The notes: a model not told the origin generated them from the letters alone. DNA of 9,661 nucleotides from an uncultured Veillonella sp. (GCF_905209685.1 NZ_CAJLUB010000064.1:1-9661), one strand, 5' to 3'; shown: positions 1 to 7,237, counted from the first letter of the stretch. Translations and numbers: made by a program.

Positions 1-239
1 AAACTATCGTCGTCCCGCATTATGGGGCGAATTATCAGTCGGGAAATCCTGTTCTCTTTGGTTCGCATTGGTTTGAATCTTTACAACATATCCAAGGGGA
101 CCAAGGTGGCAAGACCATCATTCGTGGTGATGGTAAAGATCATGTTATCAAACTATGGATTCGTGACGATATTGGATATGATATCGATACACCCGATGAT
201 TTTGAGCGTTTAAAAGAACGTGAAAGTGAGGCATTATGA
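1..239 (+). CDS. MocA/MobA-like molybdenum cofactor nucleotidyltransferase, C-terminal end (5' truncated by window)
   Basis: The reading frame runs from base 3 to a TGA at 237-239 and gives about 78 C-terminal residues of a gene that begins outside the window. The visible part has features of the MobA-like NTP transferase fold (MocA, CTP:molybdopterin cytidylyltransferase): a HYGANYQSGNPVLFG stretch resembling the family's (G)xxGHPVLF segment, then GDQGGK, and a terminal YDIDTPDDFERL resembling the 'DIDTPEDL' C-terminus of MocA and MobA proteins. The family attaches CMP to the pterin cofactor used by xanthine dehydrogenase-type enzymes. Its stop overlaps the next start as ATGA, which implies translational coupling with the YqeB-like gene and places it in the same hydroxylase-maturation operon. 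The nucleotide-binding N-terminus is not visible, so the exact nucleotide specificity cannot be judged. Confidence 0.8.
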   Translation, partial: TIVVPHYGANYQSGNPVLFGSHWFESLQHIQGDQGGKTIIRGDGKDHVIKLWIRDDIGYDIDTPDDFERLKERESEAL

Positions 240-1048
240 AACCATTAGTGCTTATGCGTGGAGGCGGAGATATCGCTTCTGGCGCTGTATATAGATTGAA
301 ACGTGCAGGCTATCCGGTAGTGATTAACGAAATCGCTATTCCTACCATGATTCGCCGTGAAGTTTGTTACGGCAATGCTGTGCATCGTGGGGAAATGATT
401 TTGGAACGCTTTGTAGCTCGTCATGTAGCCCTTAGCGAAGTAAAGGATACATTGGCACAAGGTGTTATTCCTGTAGTAACTAGCTCCTATGAAGGGTTAT
501 TAGATACATTGAAGCCAGCCATTGTGGTGGATGCTATCTTAAGCAAAAAAAATCTTGGTACCAAACGAGATGATGCAGACCTTGTTATCGGTGTAGGGCC
601 GGGATTTACTGCAGGAGATGACGTGGATGTGGTTATTGAAACTATGCGTGGTCATTATTTAGGTCGCTGTATCTATGATGGCCCGGCGCAACCTAATACG
701 GGTATTCCTGGTAATGTAGGTGGTTATACTCATGAGCGTGTTATTCACTCGCCAAAGGCTGGTCTATTTACAGCTAAGCGCCATATTGGAGATTCTGTAC
801 AAGCTAATGAAGTCATTGGCTATGTAGATGAAGAACCGGTACGTGCTAAAATTACAGGTATTCTTAGAGGCATTCTTAAGAGCGGGCTCATCGTATCTGA
901 CCATTTTAAATTGGCCGATGTAGATGCTCGTTGTGAAGAAGCTCATTGTTATAGTATTTCAGATAAATCTCTCGCTGTTGGTGGCGGCGTTTTAGAAGCT
1001 GTTACTGCATGGGATTATGAAAGGAATCAAGATGGAAACGATCTATGA
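236..1048 (+). CDS. yqeB: YqeB/EF2563-family selenium-dependent molybdenum hydroxylase maturation protein
   Basis: This 270-residue protein matches by recognition the EF2563/YqeB family, found next to XdhC-like genes in selenium-dependent molybdenum hydroxylase clusters. Diagnostic stretches are RGGGDIASG at residues 8-16, which looks like a Rossmann-type nucleotide loop, VVDA at about 97-100, and GVGPGFTAG at 119-127. The C-terminal third (HSPKAGLF onward, GDSVQANEVIGYVD) resembles a small beta-barrel or biotinyl-lipoyl-like region. The biochemical role is not firmly established; it is thought to help insert or sulfurate/selenate the cofactor of xanthine dehydrogenase-like enzymes. The start at 236 overlaps the upstream stop (ATGA), with GTGAGG at 226-231 as a possible ribosome binding site. 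Its 3' end overlaps the next gene by 17 bases. The family call is confident; selenium dependence in this organism is inferred only from family membership. Confidence 0.85.
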   Translation: MKPLVLMRGGGDIASGAVYRLKRAGYPVVINEIAIPTMIRREVCYGNAVHRGEMILERFVARHVALSEVKDTLAQGVIPVVTSSYEGLLDTLKPAIVVDAILSKKNLGTKRDDADLVIGVGPGFTAGDDVDVVIETMRGHYLGRCIYDGPAQPNTGIPGNVGGYTHERVIHSPKAGLFTAKRHIGDSVQANEVIGYVDEEPVRAKITGILRGILKSGLIVSDHFKLADVDARCEEAHCYSISDKSLAVGGGVLEAVTAWDYERNQDGNDL

Positions 1049-1760
1049 TGTGATGAAAGACCGTCTTCAGCTTACAGAAACTACATTGATGGTTACTGTA
1101 TTATCTGGTCCTCGTCAAGGGGATAAAGCAATTTATGCTGAAGATGGTAGTGTTTTGTATGGCACACCAATCGAAGGCTTTATGGTAGATAAAGCAAAGC
1201 TCAATTCTTTGTGCATGGTAGGCGAAGTTGAATGTTTCGTACAACCTGTAGAAAATGATCCGTCTGTTCTCGTATTAGGCGCTGGTCATGTGAGCCGTGC
1301 TATTACAGATTTATTACTATTCATTGGGTGTCGTGTTACTGTTGTAGATGACCGCCCAGAATATGTAGTTCATGAATTCTTTGACGAGCGCGTAACTCGT
1401 AAATGCTTGCCCTTAGAAAACTTTAAAAATGATTTACCTCTTGATGAATATAATGGTTTTATCATCGTTACACGTGCTCATGAGTATGATAATGTATGCT
1501 TAGAACAATTGCGCGATTACTTGCCAACCTATATGGGTGTTATGGGCAGTCAAAAGCGCATTCATTATGCATTTGAAGTATTGCGTGAACAAGGTTGGAC
1601 ACAAGAAGAATTAGATATGGTATATGCACCAATTGGTCTAGATTTAGGTGCACAAACTCCTGAGGAGATTGCATTATCTATCGTTAGCGAATATTTGGCA
1701 GTGGTGCGTGGTAAAAAAGGCGGCTCATTGCGGAAAGGTAGAGTGAGCCATGAATCGTGA
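1032..1760 (+). CDS. XdhC-family protein with Rossmann domain (xanthine dehydrogenase accessory factor)
   Basis: A 242-residue protein when started at ATG 1032, which has AAAGGA at 1020-1025 at good spacing; a start at 1017 would add five residues but lacks a good ribosome site. Residues 1-77 look like a diverged XdhC N-terminal domain. After the linker CFVQPVENDP comes an XdhC C-terminal Rossmann domain: GAGHVS at 83-88 (nucleotide loop), VVDDRPEY ending at about 111, VTRAHEYD near 147-153, MGSQKR at 171-176 and GLDLGAQTPEEIA at 202-214. XdhC proteins bind the molybdenum cofactor and help sulfurate and insert it into xanthine dehydrogenase. The N-terminal part lacks the classical GSTPRxxG and GTIGGG motifs, and these occur instead in the next gene, which it overlaps by 11 bases. 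The two products probably act together. Confidence 0.87.
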   Translation: METIYDVMKDRLQLTETTLMVTVLSGPRQGDKAIYAEDGSVLYGTPIEGFMVDKAKLNSLCMVGEVECFVQPVENDPSVLVLGAGHVSRAITDLLLFIGCRVTVVDDRPEYVVHEFFDERVTRKCLPLENFKNDLPLDEYNGFIIVTRAHEYDNVCLEQLRDYLPTYMGVMGSQKRIHYAFEVLREQGWTQEELDMVYAPIGLDLGAQTPEEIALSIVSEYLAVVRGKKGGSLRKGRVSHES

Positions 1761-2064
1761 GTTTATTGAATATTTAAGTGCTCGTAAAAATGAAACATTA
1801 GCTGTTGCCACAATTTTATTTACCCGTGGTTCTACACCACGTAAGGCTGGCACTTCTATGGTTGTTTTCCCAGATGGATCTATTTTTGGCACTATCGGTG
1901 GTGGTCGTGCTGAAAACGAAATTCGCCTAAGTGCTGTTGATTCTTTGAATAAAAAAGAAGCACATCGGCGTATCGAAGTCCTTTTAGATGACGATGTTGC
2001 TGTCAAAGAAGGTATGGTATGTGGTGGACAAATGGATGTGTGGATTGAAACACAAAACATCTAA
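1750..2064 (+). CDS. XdhC/CoxI N-terminal-domain protein, stand-alone
   Basis: A 104-residue protein made up almost entirely of the XdhC/CoxI N-terminal domain. It has ATILFTRGSTPRKAG (motif GSTPRKAG at residues 27-34), a PDGSIFGTIGGG segment (GTIGGG at 47-52), the following acidic/aliphatic helix, and a closing CGGQMDVWIE with CGG at 91-93. These motifs are expected at the start of a full-length XdhC of roughly 250-350 residues, so this is a naturally separate domain, not an obvious truncation: it has its own start overlapping the upstream gene and ends shortly before a strong terminator. AAAGGTAG at about 1734-1741 can serve as ribosome site. Established knowledge links this family to delivery of the molybdenum cofactor to hydroxylases such as xanthine dehydrogenase and CO dehydrogenase. 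No hydroxylase subunit gene is inside the window. Confidence 0.85.
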   Translation: MNREFIEYLSARKNETLAVATILFTRGSTPRKAGTSMVVFPDGSIFGTIGGGRAENEIRLSAVDSLNKKEAHRRIEVLLDDDVAVKEGMVCGGQMDVWIETQNI

Positions 2065-2090
2065 TATCATATCTTATATTCGTTTATAAA

Positions 2091-2119
2091 TTTACAGTGC
2101 TTCTAAAATGAGTTAAAAT
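2091..2119 (+). promoter_or_regulatory. Predicted sigma-A promoter for cdaA-cdaR
   Basis: TTTACA at 2091-2096 and TAAAAT at 2114-2119 are separated by exactly 17 bases and each differs from the vegetative consensus at one position. The expected start point, about 2125-2127, falls inside the left arm of the adjacent terminator hairpin. Transcripts from this promoter would therefore carry only a shortened hairpin. Confidence 0.6.
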
Positions 2120-2159
2120 ATAAGGTACAGCCAAGTAGTTGGTTGTACCTTATTTTTTT
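2120..2159 (+). terminator. Intrinsic terminator of the molybdenum hydroxylase maturation operon
   Basis: A 14-bp stem formed by 2120-2133 and 2140-2153 (core AAGGTACAGCCA with TGGTTGTACCTT, one G-U pair) has a six-base loop AGTAGT and runs into seven Ts at 2153-2159. It ends the xdhC-type operon 55 bases after the last stop codon and lies between that operon and cdaA. Confidence 0.85.
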
Positions 2160-2177
2160 GTATAAGGAGCTATTTTT

Positions 2178-2990
2178 ATGCATATTGACGCACTTATACA
2201 TACCTTTAGGCTTCTTGATATCGCTGATATCTTAATCGTTGCTGTAGGTATTTATTACTTATATAAATTGCTTAAAGATACACGGGCCGTTTCTCTTTTG
2301 AAAGGTCTCGTTATGTTAGCAATTCTAAATTTATTGAGTCATCTGCTAAATCTATATGTTATCAATTGGATTTTGCAACAAAGTATGACTGTTCTTCTCT
2401 TCGCATTGCCTGTAGTATTCCAACCGGAATTGCGCCGTGCTTTAGAACAATTGGGCCGTGGTCGAATTTTCAGCAAGGCACAGAATGTTAACGAAGAGGA
2501 AATGGACATGGCCATCAATGAAGTGATGGCGGCAGCTCGCGTTATGTCTCGTGAGCACACAGGTGCACTTATCGTTTTTGAACGTGAAGTAGGTCTCAAT
2601 GATTTCGTTGATACAGGTATTTTAATTGATGCTGTATTGAGTCGTGAATTAATTAAAAACATTTTCGTTCCTAGTACACCACTTCATGATGGGGCACTGA
2701 TCATCCGTGATGGCCGCATTCGTGCAGCTGGTTGTTTGTTGCCACTAACTGAAGACCGTACATTGAGTACTGAACTTGGTACGCGTCACCGTGCAGCAAT
2801 TGGTTTGTCTGAACAAACAGATGCGGTCGTTGTTGTTGTCAGTGAGGAAACGGGGACAATTTCCTATACCTATGGCGGTCATATTTATCGTCATTTGCCG
2901 GAAGATCAAATTAAAGAAGCGTTGCGTACATTTATGGAACGCCCTCGTCAAACCATTACTGGTATGTGGAAATGGGGGGCAAAAAAATGA
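2178..2990 (+). CDS. cdaA: Diadenylate cyclase CdaA (c-di-AMP synthase, membrane-bound)
   Basis: The 270-residue protein condenses two ATP molecules into the second messenger c-di-AMP. Length and layout match CdaA of Firmicutes. Three hydrophobic segments lie at roughly residues 13-31, 38-60 and 64-82, followed by a short linker and a DisA_N cyclase domain from about 100 onward. The catalytic signatures are intact: DGA at 171-173 inside PLHDGALIIRDG, and RHR at 203-205 inside GTRHRAAIG. SEETG at 222-226 matches the conserved strand that follows. AAGGAG at 2164-2169 is eight bases before the ATG. The stop overlaps the cdaR start as ATGA, indicating translational coupling to its regulator. In other Firmicutes CdaA also binds GlmM; glmM is present here but about 2.9 kb downstream and separately promoted. 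Confidence 0.96.
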   Translation: MHIDALIHTFRLLDIADILIVAVGIYYLYKLLKDTRAVSLLKGLVMLAILNLLSHLLNLYVINWILQQSMTVLLFALPVVFQPELRRALEQLGRGRIFSKAQNVNEEEMDMAINEVMAAARVMSREHTGALIVFEREVGLNDFVDTGILIDAVLSRELIKNIFVPSTPLHDGALIIRDGRIRAAGCLLPLTEDRTLSTELGTRHRAAIGLSEQTDAVVVVVSEETGTISYTYGGHIYRHLPEDQIKEALRTFMERPRQTITGMWKWGAKK

Positions 2991-3907
2991 TGATACATTT
3001 GAAACGCAATTGGCCAGCTAAGTTATTATCATTGCTAGCGGCCATCGTCATGTGGTTCTTTATTATGCGAGATCAGAACCCTGTGATGGAGGTAACCTAT
3101 ACAGTACCTGTTCAAGTTCAAAATCTTGACTCTCATTATATTATAGAAGATGCACCGGATGTAGCACGCATTGTGCTTTCAGGTCCTCGCGATACGATTA
3201 TGTCTATAAAGGCAGATAATCTTCGCGCATACATTGACGCATCGGGTGTAAAACCAGGTCAAAATAATGTGACAATCGGATTTACACCTCCAGCGGGGAT
3301 GAGCCTTGTTGAAGTTAAGCCTGATACTATAACAATTAATGTTGACGAATATGCAGAACGAAAGATACCGGTTGAAATTATTCCAATTGGTAAGTTCTCA
3401 GATGATGTTGCTCTTAAATCGGTAACTATTGTACCGAAAGAGGTAACTGTATCTGGTCGTAAACAGCTTGTTAACGCCGTAAATAAGGTTGTTATGAAGG
3501 TTAATATCGCTGGTCAAACTAAGAACTTTAGTGCTGTTAGTACCTTAGAAGCTTGGGATGTATCTGGTAATGTATTAGATGTACATATCAATCCAAACCA
3601 AGGTCAGGCGCAATATGAACTTAACTTATTGCGTAAAGATAAAGCAGTTCCTATTACGGTACCAACTGCGGGAGCGGTAGCTGATGGCTATGAGGTTAAG
3701 TCCATATCCGTTACACCAACACAATTAACCGTGACTGGCCGAGAAGAAATGATTGATTCTGTTACAGAAATTCAAACAGAACCAATTGATCTCACTGGTG
3801 CAACTAAGGGAATTCAAGGTAATTACAACTTAGTATTGCCAAGCGGCGTTAATAGTAATGTTACAACAGTACATGTTAAGGTAGATATACAAAAGAAAAC
3901 TACGTAG
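2987..3907 (+). CDS. cdaR: CdaR, YbbR-domain regulator of CdaA
   Basis: Starting at ATG 2987, which forms an ATGA overlap with cdaA and follows a GGGGGG ribosome site at 2974-2979, the product has 306 residues; an in-frame GTG at 2966 is less likely. The N-terminus is cytoplasmic and basic (HLKRNW), with one membrane segment at about residues 11-27 (AKLLSLLAAIVMWFFIM). The rest is predicted to be extracytoplasmic and composed of about three YbbR repeats, roughly 35-118, 122-208 and 218-302. These have recurrent patterns such as VxxxPxxVxVSGRxxxV and the matching VTPTQLTVTGREEMI. CdaR binds CdaA in the membrane and modulates c-di-AMP synthesis. The gene ends ten bases before a strong terminator, so cdaA-cdaR is probably a two-gene operon here. 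Confidence 0.93.
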   Translation: MMIHLKRNWPAKLLSLLAAIVMWFFIMRDQNPVMEVTYTVPVQVQNLDSHYIIEDAPDVARIVLSGPRDTIMSIKADNLRAYIDASGVKPGQNNVTIGFTPPAGMSLVEVKPDTITINVDEYAERKIPVEIIPIGKFSDDVALKSVTIVPKEVTVSGRKQLVNAVNKVVMKVNIAGQTKNFSAVSTLEAWDVSGNVLDVHINPNQGQAQYELNLLRKDKAVPITVPTAGAVADGYEVKSISVTPTQLTVTGREEMIDSVTEIQTEPIDLTGATKGIQGNYNLVLPSGVNSNVTTVHVKVDIQKKTT

Positions 3908-3916
3908 CTAAAAAAG

Positions 3917-3960
3917 ACCCTAATAGAGTAGATTATATAACTCTATTAGGGTTTGTTTTT
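3917..3960 (+). terminator. Intrinsic terminator after cdaR
   Basis: A perfect 13-bp stem (ACCCTAATAGAGT at 3917-3929 with ACTCTATTAGGGT at 3940-3952), a ten-base loop, then TTGTTTTT. It lies ten bases after the cdaR stop and should separate cdaA-cdaR from the following dehydrogenase gene. Confidence 0.9.
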
Positions 3961-3970
3961 ATTATTCATA

Positions 3971-4093
3971 TATTAGCTTTTATGGTAGTGTTGTATAATA
4001 AAGATGTATGACCATTTTCTAATAGGTCAGTTATAAAGAATTTAGGTCAAATAATATAGATGTAGTCTATTCTGAAAGGATAGCTTTAATAGG
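3971..4093 (+). promoter_or_regulatory. Possible promoter and leader of the FAD dehydrogenase gene
   Basis: A perfect TATAAT at 3994-3999 is the best -10 element in this intergenic stretch, but 17 bases upstream there is only TATTAG, so the -35 element is weak. The leader of about 95 nt contains a short inverted repeat, TGACC at 4008-4012 with GGTCA at 4025-4029, and a second GGTCA at about 4045-4049. It also holds a small ATAGA/TCTAT hairpin at about 4056-4070. AGGT at 4090-4093 is the likely, rather weak, ribosome site for the gene starting at 4100. No known riboswitch was recognised. Confidence 0.4.
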
Positions 4094-4099
4094 TAACAT

Positions 4100-5698
4100 A
4101 TGATTAGAATAATAAATCTCCGCGTGGCCGTGACGGTTAAGTCGGATATTAAAGAGATTGTAGAAAAGAAGTATCCCCAGCTACGTGGAGCCATTGAAAC
4201 AATTCACGTTGTGCGACGTGCTGTAGATGCTCGTAAAAAACCTAATATTGTATTTGTATATACTTTGTTTGTTGAGGTTCAAAAAGAAGCTCAAATTATG
4301 AAAAAATTAGGTAAACAAAAGGACGTATCTGTGTTCACTCCAGAGGATCCAGAACCTATCGTATATGGCAATGTGCCTTTAGCACATCGTCCTGTAGTAA
4401 TGGGCTTTGGGCCGGCAGGTATGTTAGCGGCTTTTTACCTAGCTCGTGAAGGGTACCGTCCAATCGTTCTTGAACGAGGTCAAGATGTCGATACTCGTAG
4501 TCAAGATGTAGAAACATTTTGGAAAGAGGGCGTATTTAAGCCTGAATCGAATGTACAATTTGGCGAAGGCGGTGCAGGTACCTTCTCAGATGGTAAATTG
4601 ACAACTCGCGTTACTCATCCTAGATTGCACGAGATCTCTAAATACTTTGTTGAATTTGGTGCACCTGAAGAAATCTTATATAAACATAAACCTCACGTAG
4701 GTACAGATAAGTTGCGTACCATGGTAAAAGCTATGCGTGAACGCATCATTGAGTGGGGCGGTGAAGTTCGCTTTGGCGCCAAAGTAACTGATTTGTTCAT
4801 TGAAAATGATCGTATCGTGGGTGTTGAAGTTAATGGCAACGAGCGCATCGATACGACGGTTGTGCTTTCTGGTGTAGGCCATAGTGCACGTGATACGTAT
4901 GAAATGCTACATAAACGCAATGTAGAAATGACAGCAAAACCATTTGCTATTGGTGTTCGTATAGAGCATGATCAAGCTGTTATCGACGAGTCCCAATATG
5001 GTGTAGAACCTTCCAGCTTGGGCCTTGGTGCCGCAGAATACTCCCTTGTGTATCACGATAAAGAAACAGGCCGTACTGCGTATAGCTTCTGTATGTGCCC
5101 AGGTGGTCAAGTTGTGGCCTCTGCATCCGAAAATGGGGGCGTTGTTGTGAATGGCATGAGCCTATATGCTCGTGATAGCGGTGTTGCGAACAGTGCTATC
5201 GTAGTTAACGTAGGCCCAGAAGATTTCGGTAATCATCCACTGGATGGTGTAGCATTCCAACGTGAATGGGAGCGCAAAGCTTATGAATTAGGTGGCTCTA
5301 ACTTCCATGCACCAGCACAAACAGTAGGTCAATTTTTAGGGCTTTCACAAGCACCAAGCGTACAAGATAGCACCTATAGCTATGAACCAGGTGTAGTAAA
5401 TTGCGATTTACATGATTGCTTACCACCATTCGTAACGTCTGTATTGGAACGGGCTTTGCCATATTGGGGACGACGCATTCATGGATTTGATGATCCTGCA
5501 GTATGTATGACGGGCGTTGAAACGCGTACCTCAGCACCACTTCGCATGGGACGCAATGAAGACTGCGTTTCTCCGACTGTAGGTGGATTCTACCCTATGG
5601 GTGAAGGCGCTGGCTATGCAGGTGGCATTATGAGTGCAGCCCTTGATGGAGCCGAAACGGCTATCTTATGTATGGCAAAATATGCAAAACCTAACTAG
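4100..5698 (+). CDS. FAD-dependent dehydrogenase, COG2509 type (function unknown)
   Basis: A 532-residue flavoprotein of the uncharacterised FAD-dependent dehydrogenase family. Residues 1-90 form an N-terminal alpha/beta domain (MIRIINLRVAV...), typical of the family and supporting this start. The FAD-binding Rossmann loop is GFGPAG at 102-107, with the ribose-binding acid E125 at the end of the second strand (PIVLERG). NVQFGEGGAGTFSDGKL at 151-167 is the family's second strongly conserved segment. The C-terminal flavin-contacting region is GGFYPMGEGAGYAGGI from residue 495. No membrane segment or metal-cluster cysteine pattern is evident, so it is probably a soluble cytoplasmic oxidoreductase. 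The substrate is unknown. Genes of this family are often found near glmM in Firmicutes, but I cannot say whether they take part in amino-sugar metabolism. It is flanked by a terminator upstream and a separate glmM promoter downstream, so it is probably transcribed on its own. Confidence 0.88.
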   Translation: MIRIINLRVAVTVKSDIKEIVEKKYPQLRGAIETIHVVRRAVDARKKPNIVFVYTLFVEVQKEAQIMKKLGKQKDVSVFTPEDPEPIVYGNVPLAHRPVVMGFGPAGMLAAFYLAREGYRPIVLERGQDVDTRSQDVETFWKEGVFKPESNVQFGEGGAGTFSDGKLTTRVTHPRLHEISKYFVEFGAPEEILYKHKPHVGTDKLRTMVKAMRERIIEWGGEVRFGAKVTDLFIENDRIVGVEVNGNERIDTTVVLSGVGHSARDTYEMLHKRNVEMTAKPFAIGVRIEHDQAVIDESQYGVEPSSLGLGAAEYSLVYHDKETGRTAYSFCMCPGGQVVASASENGGVVVNGMSLYARDSGVANSAIVVNVGPEDFGNHPLDGVAFQREWERKAYELGGSNFHAPAQTVGQFLGLSQAPSVQDSTYSYEPGVVNCDLHDCLPPFVTSVLERALPYWGRRIHGFDDPAVCMTGVETRTSAPLRMGRNEDCVSPTVGGFYPMGEGAGYAGGIMSAALDGAETAILCMAKYAKPN

Positions 5699-5727
5699 TT
5701 AGTAGCAGAATATATTGTAAAAGAAAC

Positions 5728-5755
5728 TACAGTATAGGTTCATATTGATACTGTA
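5728..5755 (+). repeat. Inverted repeat after the FAD dehydrogenase (weak terminator or operator)
   Basis: TACAGTAT at 5728-5735 and ATACTGTA at 5748-5755 are perfect 8-bp arms around a 12-base spacer, 30 bases after the stop codon. The following AAATAATATAT is AT-rich but not a T run, so termination would be inefficient. It could instead be a protein-binding site upstream of the glmM promoter. Confidence 0.45.
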
Positions 5756-5788
5756 AAATAATATATCTGTATAGTATCTATATGTGTA

Positions 5789-5815
5789 GTGTATATATTG
5801 TGATATAATACACAA
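5789..5815 (+). promoter_or_regulatory. Extended -10 promoter of glmM with overlapping palindromic sequence
   Basis: TGATATAAT at 5801-5809 is a complete extended -10 element (TGn followed by TATAAT); no good -35 hexamer lies at the matching distance (TATGTG at 5781-5786). The -10 is bracketed by inverted 6-bp arms GTGTAT (5789-5794) and ATACAC (5808-5813), and also by TTGTG (5798-5802) and CACAA (5811-5815). A regulator binding these arms would cover the promoter. The start point would be near 5816, leaving a leader of about 52 nt. Confidence 0.55.
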
Positions 5816-5829
5816 CAGTGAATATATGA

Positions 5830-5851
5830 GGATTTGTGACTTTCACAATCC
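5830..5851 (+). promoter_or_regulatory. 5'UTR hairpin directly upstream of the glmM ribosome binding site
   Basis: GGATTTGTGA (5830-5839) pairs with TCACAATCC (5843-5851) as a 9-bp stem with one bulged T and a three-base loop. It ends two bases before the AGAGGAGG Shine-Dalgarno sequence at 5854-5861. It could affect translation initiation or mRNA stability of glmM; there is no T run, so it is not a terminator. Confidence 0.5.
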
Positions 5852-5867
5852 CTAGAGGAGGATAATT

Positions 5868-7223
5868 ATGGCTCGTTTATTTGGTACAGATGGTGTACGT
5901 GGTGTTGTTAATGAATTTTTAACACCTGAATTAGCCTATCATTTAGGCCGTTCTGCGGCTACATATTTTGGTAAGGAGAAAGATCATCCTACATTCTTGA
6001 TCGGTCGCGATACACGTATTTCTGGCTCTATGCTTGAAAGTGCGTTAGCAGCAGGTATTTGTTCTGTTGGTGGTAATGTTGTTATTGCCGGTGTTATTCC
6101 AACTCCAGCAGTAGCGTACCTCGTACGTCAACAAGGTTTTGATGCGGGTGCTGTTATTTCTGCATCTCATAATCCATATCCAGATAATGGCATTAAATTC
6201 TTTGATGGCAATGGCTATAAATTGCCAGATGAAGTAGAAGATGAATTAGAAAAATATGTTCGTCAAAGTGCGGACAATGAATTGGCACGTCCTACTGGTG
6301 ATGGCATCGGTACAATTGAGTACAATAGTAACTTGGCTCATTTCTACGCTCACTTTGTTCGCCACACAATCGATACATCCCTCGAAGGTTTGACTATCGT
6401 ATATGATGGTGCGAACGGTGCTGCTTCTAGCGTAGGCCCTGAAATCTTGTCTGGCCTTGGTGCTAAAGTAATCAACATCAATGTTAATCCAGATGGTTTG
6501 AATATCAACCATCACTGTGGCTCTACACATATTGAAGGCTTACAAGTGGCTGTACAACAACATAATGCAGACCTTGGTATCGCTAACGATGGCGATGCTG
6601 ACCGTTGTTTATTGGTTGACGAAAAAGGCCAAGTTCTCGATGGCGACCAAATCATGTTATTGTGTGCCCTTAAATTAAAAGAAGAAGGCAAGTTAAAAGG
6701 CGATACAGTAGTTGGTACTGTTATGAGTAATATTGGCTTCCATAAGGCAGCCGAAGAACTTGGTATGAAAACAGTTTCTACTGCAGTTGGCGACCGCTAT
6801 GTATTGGAATACATGCGTGAGCATGACCTCTCCGTTGGTGGTGAACAATCTGGTCACGTAATCTTCTTAGATCACAATACAACTGGTGACGGTATGTTAA
6901 CAGCTGTGCAAGTAGCGGCTCTTATGAAAGAAAAAAATCAACCGCTTTCTGAGCTGGCTAGCATTATGACGAAATACCCACAAGTATTAGTAAACGTTCG
7001 AGTTGCTACAAAAACAGGCTGGGAAGATAATGATATTATTAAAGCTGCTATCGTAACAGCTGAAGGTGAACTCGGCGATGAAGGCCGCGTTCTAGTACGT
7101 GCATCTGGTACAGAACCACTCATCCGCGTAATGGCAGAAGGTCCAGACCAAGAAGCATTACAATCCCTATGCCAAGAAATCGCTGATATTATCGGTAGAG
7201 AACAAGGACTTGCCGATAATTAA
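5868..7223 (+). CDS. glmM: Phosphoglucosamine mutase GlmM
   Basis: This enzyme converts glucosamine-6-phosphate to glucosamine-1-phosphate, the second step toward UDP-GlcNAc for peptidoglycan and lipopolysaccharide. The 451-residue length is typical. All alpha-D-phosphohexomutase signatures are intact: N-terminal FGTDGVRG at 5-12, catalytic phosphoserine S100 within SASHNP at 98-103, the magnesium loop DGDADR at 241-246, the sugar-specificity loop GGEQSGH at 324-330, and the phosphate-binding RASGTEP at 411-417. The start is fixed by the family N-terminus MARLFGTDG and by a near-perfect AGAGGAGG Shine-Dalgarno sequence six bases upstream. It is cytoplasmic and needs phosphorylation of S100, often by autophosphorylation or a Ser/Thr kinase. 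Unlike the common cdaA-cdaR-glmM operon, here the gene follows a COG2509 flavoprotein and appears to have its own promoter. The next enzyme-supplying gene, glmS, begins 2.4 kb downstream. Confidence 0.97.
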   Translation: MARLFGTDGVRGVVNEFLTPELAYHLGRSAATYFGKEKDHPTFLIGRDTRISGSMLESALAAGICSVGGNVVIAGVIPTPAVAYLVRQQGFDAGAVISASHNPYPDNGIKFFDGNGYKLPDEVEDELEKYVRQSADNELARPTGDGIGTIEYNSNLAHFYAHFVRHTIDTSLEGLTIVYDGANGAASSVGPEILSGLGAKVININVNPDGLNINHHCGSTHIEGLQVAVQQHNADLGIANDGDADRCLLVDEKGQVLDGDQIMLLCALKLKEEGKLKGDTVVGTVMSNIGFHKAAEELGMKTVSTAVGDRYVLEYMREHDLSVGGEQSGHVIFLDHNTTGDGMLTAVQVAALMKEKNQPLSELASIMTKYPQVLVNVRVATKTGWEDNDIIKAAIVTAEGELGDEGRVLVRASGTEPLIRVMAEGPDQEALQSLCQEIADIIGREQGLADN

Positions 7224-7237
7224 TATCTGCTCCGTTT

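Noticed and set aside
22..213. A 63-codon + strand reading frame beginning MGRIISREILF
   Set aside because: It overlaps the MocA-like frame that runs from base 3 to 239, which has recognisable family motifs and a coupled ATGA junction; this frame is its shadow.
1725..2060. A 111-codon minus-strand frame opposite the small XdhC-domain gene
   Set aside because: It is the antisense shadow of a gene with clear XdhC motifs and has no ribosome site or family features.
2776..3021. An 81-codon + strand frame spanning the cdaA-cdaR junction
   Set aside because: It overlaps both well-supported genes in another frame and has no recognisable sequence.
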